Shown in pieces: positions 11,202-12,101 of a stretch of DNA of 12,101 nucleotides. Position numbers and translations under genes: made by a program. The stretch's first letter is position 1; every line of letters begins with the position of its first letter. Below the pieces are notes generated by a model, which had not been told where the DNA came from, did not search any database, and saw nothing but the letters and a program-made list of their open reading frames with translations. Source of the stretch: Actinomycetota bacterium (GTDB lineage: Bacteria > Actinomycetota > Actinomycetes > JACCUZ01); NCBI GenBank assembly GCA_030841195.1, contig JAVEDA010000192.1, forward strand, positions 1 through 12,101. The letters run 5' to 3'.

Positions 11202-11885
11202 ATGGCGAGGCCTGACAAGGCGGCCGCGGTCGCCGAGCTCACAGAGGAGTTCCGCAGCTCGAACGCGGCGGTCCTCACCGAGTACCGCGGGCTCACGGTC
11301 GCCCAGCTCAAGGAGCTGCGCCGTTCCCTCGGCGCGGACACCTCCTATTCCGTGGTGAAGAACACGCTGACCAGGATCGCGGCCAAGGACGCCGGGGTCG
11401 CCGCTTTCGACGAGCTGCTCGTGGGGCCGTCGGCGATCGCGTTCGTCAAGGGCGACCCGGTCGAGGCCGCCAAGGGTCTGCGTGACTTCGCCAAGGCCCA
11501 CCCGCACCTCGTGATCAAGGGGGGCGTGCTCGACGGCAAGTCGCTCTCGCCCGCCGAGCTCACGAAGCTCGCCGACCTCGAGTCGCGCGAGGTGCTGCTC
11601 GCCAAGATGGCGGGCGCCCTGCAGGCGTCGTTGACCAACGCCGTCTCGCTGTTCGCTGCGCCGCTGGCGCAGACCGCACGCGTCATCGAGGCGCTGCGGC
11701 AGAAGGCCGAACAGGACCCCACGGTCCTGCGTGGCGGCGCCGGTACGCCGGTCGCAGCCGAGCCCGAGGTCGAGGCGGAGGAGCAAAGTGCTCCCGAAGC
11801 CGCGGCCGAGGAGGCCACCCCCGAGGTTGCCGCCGAGGAGAGCACCACCACCGAGGCAGCCGCCGAGGAGACCACCGAGGGCTGA
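11202..11885 (+). CDS. rplJ: 50S ribosomal protein L10
   Basis: Large-subunit stalk base protein that anchors L7/L12 dimers and binds 23S rRNA beside L11. The ATG has AAGGAGG at 11184-11190, 11 nt upstream. The N-terminal globular domain shows KAAAVAELTEEFRSSNAAVL, EYRGLTVAQLKELRRSLG and SVVKNTLTRIAAKDAG; the middle shows GPSAIAFVKGDPVEAAKGL and VIKGGVLDG. The helical L7/L12-binding segment falls at about residues 150-172. At 227 residues it is longer than usual (about 165-180) because of an acidic, Ala/Glu/Thr-rich C-terminal tail (184-227) with repeated AAEE units. The tail keeps high-GC codon usage and looks like a lineage-specific extension, not a frameshift. rplL follows after 46 nt. Confidence 0.97.
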   Translation: MARPDKAAAVAELTEEFRSSNAAVLTEYRGLTVAQLKELRRSLGADTSYSVVKNTLTRIAAKDAGVAAFDELLVGPSAIAFVKGDPVEAAKGLRDFAKAHPHLVIKGGVLDGKSLSPAELTKLADLESREVLLAKMAGALQASLTNAVSLFAAPLAQTARVIEALRQKAEQDPTVLRGGAGTPVAAEPEVEAEEQSAPEAAAEEATPEVAAEESTTTEAAAEETTEG

Positions 11886-11931
11886 TCGGCCCACCGCCAC
11901 CGCCTGACCACAGAAGGAAGGACCCGCCACC

Positions 11932-12101
11932 ATGGCGAAGCTCAGCACCGACGAGCTCCTTGAGTCGTTCAAGGAGATGACCCTCATCGAGCTCTCGGAG
12001 TTCGTGAAGCAGTTCGAGGACACCTTCGGCGTGACCGCGGCCGCCCCGGTCGCCGCGGCGGCCCCCGCCGCCGGCGGCGGCGGCCCCGCCGCCGAGGAAG
12101 A
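11932..12101 (+). CDS. rplL: 50S ribosomal protein L7/L12, N-terminal part (cut by window end)
   Basis: Stalk protein that recruits and stimulates the translational GTPases. Fifty-six full codons are visible. The N-terminal dimerisation helix region reads KLSTDELLESFKEMTLIELS then EFVKQFEDTFGVTA, and it is followed by the Ala/Pro/Gly-rich flexible hinge (AAPVAAAAPAAGGGG...). The C-terminal factor-binding domain lies beyond the window. The ATG is preceded by AAGGA at 11918-11922, 9 nt upstream. Co-transcription with rplJ is expected, usually with several L7/L12 copies made per L10. Confidence 0.97.
   Translation, partial: MAKLSTDELLESFKEMTLIELSEFVKQFEDTFGVTAAAPVAAAAPAAGGGGPAAEE

Overview
The window is chromosomal DNA from a high-GC actinobacterium. 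The evidence is the strong G/C third-position bias, frequent GTG starts, AGGAG-type ribosome binding sites, tRNA genes without an encoded CCA, and a gene order I recognise from actinobacterial core chromosomes: tRNAs-rpmG-hadAB-murB, deaminase and aminotransferase on the opposite strand, then tRNA-Trp-secE-nusG-rplK-rplA ... rplJ-rplL. There is no hadC-type gene, which argues against a mycolic-acid genus. I cannot name the genus.

Region by region. At 1-2266 lies a divergent envelope-stress locus: the N-terminal part of a PspC-domain sensor kinase (minus strand, cut by the window edge) faces a PspC/LiaF-like membrane protein, which overlaps a small membrane protein. A 17-bp dyad sits between the two divergent genes. 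At 2318-2711 are three tRNA genes (Tyr, Thr, Met). At 2770-4864 is a tight co-directional run: rpmG, two MaoC-fold dehydratase subunits and murB. At 4869-7123 two minus-strand genes (class I aminotransferase, then an adenosine deaminase-family enzyme) converge on murB with a 4-nt gap; the deaminase seems to start at a CTG overlapping the aminotransferase stop. At 7266-9775 come tRNA-Trp, secE, nusG, rplK and rplA, with a probable L1-binding hairpin between rplK and rplA. A putative secreted or lipoprotein gene follows rplA directly. At 10623-10941 is a nested inverted-repeat element. The last part holds the rplJ promoter, L10 leader and attenuator, rplJ, and the start of rplL.

The main theme is translation and transcription machinery: four tRNAs, L33, L11, L1, L10, L7/L12, NusG and SecE, with two apparent ribosomal-protein autoregulatory RNA sites (L1 and L10). 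Envelope functions are interleaved: PspC stress sensing, dehydratases of fatty-acid type, MurB for peptidoglycan precursors, and an LppX/LprG-like exported protein.

Most of the window is conserved core chromosome and I see no accessory defence or biosynthetic system. The most unusual item is the 319-bp element at 10623-10941: perfect 36-bp terminal inverted repeats and two internal degenerate copies of the same unit, wedged between the stop codon of the exported-protein gene and the rplJ promoter. Other points worth a look are the CTG start, a variant zinc ribbon in L33, the variant active-site motif of the deaminase, and acidic extensions on NusG and L10.
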